Below are positions 60,813 to 64,000 of a stretch of DNA of 64,000 nt, one piece after another (position 1 is the stretch's first letter; each line of letters begins with the position of its first letter). Origin of the DNA: Arthrobacter sp. FW306-07-I (GTDB taxonomy: Bacteria; Actinomycetota; Actinomycetes; Actinomycetales; Micrococcaceae); NCBI RefSeq assembly GCF_021800405.1, contig NZ_CP084550.1:2170001-2234000 (forward strand), written 5' to 3'. The position numbers and the translations under genes are program-made. Under the pieces are notes generated by a model, which saw only the letters and a list, made by a program, of their open reading frames with translations, was not told where the DNA came from and did not search any database.

Positions 60813-61720
60813 CAGTCCAGCAACCAGTAATCCTGGCCGAAATGCCCTCCCTGTCCAAGCTCTACGTCAATGCGGCCGCGATGGCAGCACGCCGCAGGCT
60901 GCTGGGAAACCACGACACGTCAGTCCTTCCGGCTGAAAGCCATGAAGTCAGGGGCGTGGCTGTCAACGTTGAAAACCTCACCGCCTACCAGCACCTGATC
61001 GGTGAGACGGCCAGTGACGTCCTGCCGGCCGGTTTCATCCACGCCATCGCATTTCCCCTGGCCATGAGCGTCATGAACCGGGACGACTTTCCGCTGCCCC
61101 TGCTGGGCATGATCCATTTGCGCAACAGCGTGGAGCAGAGGTCGCCATTGGTCTTCACCGACCTTCTGGACATGACCGCCAGGGTGGAAAATCTGCGCGG
61201 ACACCGTGCAGGCACCCAGGTGGACGTTGTGGCGGAGGTCCGGACTGCCGGCTCTGGGGAGGTGCACTGGCGCGGGGTGTCCACCTACCTGGCCAAGGGC
61301 GTGTTCCTGCCCGGGATCGACAAACCCACTGCCATCCCGGCAAAGTCAGACTTCACCGCACCTGACCCAACAGCCCTGTGGCAGCTGGGAGTGGATGCCG
61401 GACGTGCCTATGCCGCCGTATCGGGGGACTTCAACCCCATACACCTGAGTGTGCTCTCGGCCAAAGCGCTGGGGCTGCGCCGTTCAATCGCGCACGGCAT
61501 GTACCTGGCCTCGCGGGCCCTTGCAGATGTGGGACCCGCCCGGGGCGATTCCTTCATCTGGGACGTGGACTTCGAAGCGCCGGTCTTCCTGCCGTCCCGG
61601 GTGGCTCTGGAGATCGAAACCGAACAAAGCGGTTCAGGGGCGTGGAAGCACTCCAACTTTGTTGCGTGGAGTCCGCGCTCCGGGCGGCGCCACTTCACCG
61701 GCACTGTTTCAGCGCTGTAG
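60809..61720 (+). CDS. MaoC-family (R)-hydratase (HtdX-like)
   Basis: A 303-residue double hot-dog protein. The C-terminal half carries the hydratase-2 motif: YAAVSGDFNPIHLSVLSAKA then IAHGMYLASRAL, with the catalytic Asp and His. The N-terminal half is a degenerate copy. The ATG at 60809 overlaps the fabG4 stop. It hydrates trans-2-enoyl-CoA. Order fadA2-fabG4-htdX repeats the mycobacterial block. Confidence 0.9.
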   Translation: MTVQQPVILAEMPSLSKLYVNAAAMAARRRLLGNHDTSVLPAESHEVRGVAVNVENLTAYQHLIGETASDVLPAGFIHAIAFPLAMSVMNRDDFPLPLLGMIHLRNSVEQRSPLVFTDLLDMTARVENLRGHRAGTQVDVVAEVRTAGSGEVHWRGVSTYLAKGVFLPGIDKPTAIPAKSDFTAPDPTALWQLGVDAGRAYAAVSGDFNPIHLSVLSAKALGLRRSIAHGMYLASRALADVGPARGDSFIWDVDFEAPVFLPSRVALEIETEQSGSGAWKHSNFVAWSPRSGRRHFTGTVSAL

Positions 61721-61742
61721 CTCCTGGCGCCGGATTCGGGGC

Positions 61743-62861
61743 TTAGTCCTTCGGCCGCACCGCCCGCAGGATCCGGTGAAGGCTGAGCAGGACCGACTCG
61801 GAGGCAGGGACCGTTCCCTGCGCCGCAGGCCTTCCGGCGGTGGCGGCCATACAGGCCTCCACCGCCGCTTTGGCGGTTGCATACGCGTCCTTCCGGGACC
61901 CGGTGTCGCCGCTGGAATCGACCGACAGCAGCTCTCCGGTTGCGGTGACGGCGTCTGCCAGCGGTTCGTTGTCCTGCAACGGGATGGCGTAGGGTACGTC
62001 GTCTTCCCAGATCACATCGGAAAGCACATCGGTCATGTCCTGGATGTGGAACGTAACGCGCTCCAGGTCCTGCAGGTCGCGGTAATCCTGGTCCATGTCG
62101 CGCGGGTGCAGTTTCCGGCGCGGATTCGCCCGGCGGCTTGCGTCGGCTTCCTTGACCAGGTGCCGCACCGACCTGGCCGCCTCGGCCAGTTCGTCCGACC
62201 TGCGCGACCAGTCCTCATGCTCAGGCGGCCATTTTTCCTTCAGGGCCGCGCCCATGTCGGTCAGTTGCCGTCCCAGTGCGAGCCGCAGGTCTGCAAGGCT
62301 GGAGGCGGCCGCGTTGAAGTGCAGCGGCGGGAAGATCAGAAAATTTACCGCGATGCCCACCGCCACGCCGGCAGCCATCTGCACCAGGTAACCGTAGGAA
62401 AAGTCATCGGCATTGCTGCCGCCCACCAGCAGCACCAGGAGTGCCGCCGTCGGAATCCAATCGCTGCCTGAGCCGATGCCCGGCAACCCGCCCAACAGCA
62501 CTCCCACCCCCATGAAAAGGGCGACTGTCAGGGGTGAGGGCTCGCTGATGCTCACCAGGACGAAAGCGAGGCCAATCCCCATCGCAAGCCCCGCCAAAGC
62601 CTGCGCCCCTTGCTTCACCGACCCGGCGACATTGTGGTACATCGCCACCAGTGCACCCAGCGGCGCGTAGTAGGCGTAGTGCGACGCCGCGCCCGGCATG
62701 TGGGGAGCGATGGCGAAAGCCAGCCCCGCGGCGAGAGCCGCTTTGGCAGCCAGCTGAAGCCGCTGTGCTGCGAAGGCGGCAGAGAGTCCCGCCACCGATT
62801 GCTTGAGTAGTTGGGTCCCCCGAGCCCACCGTGCATCCGGCCGTGCCTGAGTATTGCCCAT
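61743..62861 (-). CDS. FUSC/aromatic acid exporter family membrane protein
   Basis: A 372-residue protein from ATG 62861 (GTG 62870 possible). About six membrane spans fill the N-terminal half (LAAKAALAAGLAFAIAPHM, YAPLGALVAMYHNVAGSVKQG, TVALFMGVGVLLGGLPGIG and later ones), followed by a long cytosolic helical domain rich in charged residues (EDWSRRSDELAEAARSVRHLV). The pattern is that of FUSC/ArAE efflux proteins; the substrate is unknown. Confidence 0.82.
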   Translation of the reverse strand: MGNTQARPDARWARGTQLLKQSVAGLSAAFAAQRLQLAAKAALAAGLAFAIAPHMPGAASHYAYYAPLGALVAMYHNVAGSVKQGAQALAGLAMGIGLAFVLVSISEPSPLTVALFMGVGVLLGGLPGIGSGSDWIPTAALLVLLVGGSNADDFSYGYLVQMAAGVAVGIAVNFLIFPPLHFNAAASSLADLRLALGRQLTDMGAALKEKWPPEHEDWSRRSDELAEAARSVRHLVKEADASRRANPRRKLHPRDMDQDYRDLQDLERVTFHIQDMTDVLSDVIWEDDVPYAIPLQDNEPLADAVTATGELLSVDSSGDTGSRKDAYATAKAAVEACMAATAGRPAAQGTVPASESVLLSLHRILRAVRPKD

Positions 62862-62888
62862 CCGGACCACAGTAGGCCCGGGGCACCC

Positions 62889-63998
62889 TCAGGACAAGCC
62901 GGCCGCTGACCGCCGCACCTCTGCGGCGAGGCGGTGGGCCCGGCCCGGCGTGCGCCCTTCTTCCTGCCGCCGGGGAATGTAACCGAAGCTCATGCCGTAG
63001 GAGGGGTCGGCAAATCCAAGGGCCGCATTGGCCCCCTCATGCCCGAAGGCACGGTAACTTCCGAAGTTCCGCGAGGGGTGCGGTTTCATGAAGACGACGG
63101 CGAAAGCATTGTCCAGTCCGGAGGACCGGTCCAGCCCCCACACCTGCTCCCGTGTCATTGCCGCGACAGTCCCACCTGTGAGGAACGGCTCATCGCCGTC
63201 GACGCCGGTGGTCGCCGCCGCGTACAGCCGGGCGAGGCCGTCTGCTGATCCCACACCGCCCGCCGCGGACATACCGGCGGCCCGCACGGACCGGATGTTC
63301 GGCAGCTCCATGATGGTGCTGAGGGGTGCATTGCTGTTGAGGCCTTCGAGGCTGAGGGGGTCCACCCACGGCTGGTTCGCAACATCTTCGTAGAGGACAT
63401 CCCGGTACCGCGGTTCCAGGTCCTCCGGAAGGCCGAGGAAGAACTCCACCTCCTGCGGTTTGCGGATCCTCCGGTCATAAAGGTCCTGCAGTGCCTCACC
63501 CGTGGTGCGGCGGCACAGTTCCTCCATCAGGATGCCAATGGTGAGTGCGTGGTAGCCGAACTGCCGGCCGGGTTCCCATGCGGGGGCGGCAGCGGCCAGC
63601 CGGGCGGCGGCGCGGGCTGTTGTGAACTCGTCCAGCCCGAAGCCGCCCTCAACGCCCAAAAGACCGGCCTGGTGCGACAGCGCCTCCCGCACCAGCAGCC
63701 GGTCTTTTCCATGCACTGCGAACTCGGGCCAGTAGTGGGCCACTGTCTTGTCCAGCTCAAGGACGCCGTCCTGCACGAGCAGAGCGATGACCATTGCGGC
63801 AACGCCTTTCGAGCAGGAATATGCGCCGGTCAGGGTTTCGGCGTCCATGTCCGGCCCACCCGCCAAGTGCACCACCGGCACCCCGTGCTGGTAGGCAGCG
63901 ACTTGCGCGCTGTAACGGGGGTCCTCTGCGAGAAGGGACTTGAACAGGCCCAGCACGTTTTCGTACCCCGGCGCCACAAAACCAAGAGAAGTCTGCAT
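62889..63998 (-). CDS. Serine hydrolase, class C beta-lactamase/EstB fold
   Basis: A 369-residue hydrolase. The S-x-x-K nucleophile is in AYSCSKGVAAM, the Tyr of Y-x-N-type motif in FGYHALTIGIL and the third motif H-x-G in FGHEGANAALG. This is the pattern of esterases and peptidases related to class C beta-lactamases (EstB/LACTB). No signal peptide is seen, so it is probably cytosolic, which argues against a true beta-lactamase. ATG at 63998 near the right edge. Confidence 0.88.
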   Translation of the reverse strand: MQTSLGFVAPGYENVLGLFKSLLAEDPRYSAQVAAYQHGVPVVHLAGGPDMDAETLTGAYSCSKGVAAMVIALLVQDGVLELDKTVAHYWPEFAVHGKDRLLVREALSHQAGLLGVEGGFGLDEFTTARAAARLAAAAPAWEPGRQFGYHALTIGILMEELCRRTTGEALQDLYDRRIRKPQEVEFFLGLPEDLEPRYRDVLYEDVANQPWVDPLSLEGLNSNAPLSTIMELPNIRSVRAAGMSAAGGVGSADGLARLYAAATTGVDGDEPFLTGGTVAAMTREQVWGLDRSSGLDNAFAVVFMKPHPSRNFGSYRAFGHEGANAALGFADPSYGMSFGYIPRRQEEGRTPGRAHRLAAEVRRSAAGLS

Positions 63999-64000
63999 GC

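Overview
The window reads as a chromosomal segment of a high-GC actinobacterium, most likely an Arthrobacter/Pseudarthrobacter-type member of the Micrococcaceae. The basis is gene content and order: SufBCD-type iron-sulfur genes with a Rieske protein and a DUF59 protein, BioYMN biotin uptake, DUF3099 next to SURF1, divergent glgC and glgM-type genes, a fadE5/fadA2/fabG4/htdX-type block, and frequent GTG/TTG starts. The genus is an inference from family knowledge; no rRNA gene, tRNA gene or CRISPR array was recognised.

Layout. 1-1.85 kb: end of a suf operon (sufD tail, Rieske protein, sufC, DUF59/SufT-like protein) closed by a strong terminator. 1.9-7.5 kb: a zinc metallopeptidase, then an acyl-CoA ligase and thiolase pair that converges on a bioY-bioM-bioN ECF biotin transporter. 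7.6-9.7 kb: a serine recombinase gene cut in two by a complete ISL3-type insertion sequence, with an 8-bp target duplication and exact in-frame flanks. 9.7-24.5 kb: an accessory region of visibly lower GC with about twenty short, mostly unrecognised genes in both orientations (small membrane proteins, lipoproteins, three GNAT acetyltransferases, a HAD phosphatase) and one complete IS30-type element. Short related sequences recur at the 3' ends of several of these genes, as in a cassette array.

24.8-28.8 kb: a Baeyer-Villiger monooxygenase fused to an alpha/beta hydrolase, divergent from a TetR regulator and a 3-hydroxyacyl-CoA dehydrogenase; together they look like a ketone-to-ester-to-acid/alcohol pathway. 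29.4-41.3 kb: mostly housekeeping genes (VOC protein, DUF808 protein, a spore-photoproduct-lyase-family radical SAM protein, ABC-F ATPase, YbaK deacylase, SURF1, DUF3099, fabG, a second SDR, serB, an ABC ATPase, a TauE/SafE transporter, an SpoU-type RNA methyltransferase). 41.4-50.3 kb: ribosomal protein L31 type B, a lipoate-ligase-family protein, pepN, a YeiH-family transporter, and the conserved ATP-grasp / alpha-E / transglutaminase trio. 50.3-55.1 kb: a PPOX-fold flavoprotein, a zinc-ribbon SDR without the usual catalytic tyrosine, glgC, and a glgM/glgA-type glycosyltransferase. 55.2-64 kb: a fatty-acid block (acyl-CoA dehydrogenase/oxidase and TetR on one strand; thiolase, two-domain FabG and MaoC hydratase on the other) around a 31-bp near-perfect palindrome that is an obvious operator candidate, then an FUSC-type membrane protein and a class C beta-lactamase-fold hydrolase.

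The most notable items are the monooxygenase-hydrolase fusion, the cassette-like region with recurrent 3'-end sequences, the ISL3-split recombinase, the ligase-thiolase pair beside the biotin transporter (its thiolase has lost the C-terminal active-site cysteine), and two SDR proteins with non-standard active sites.
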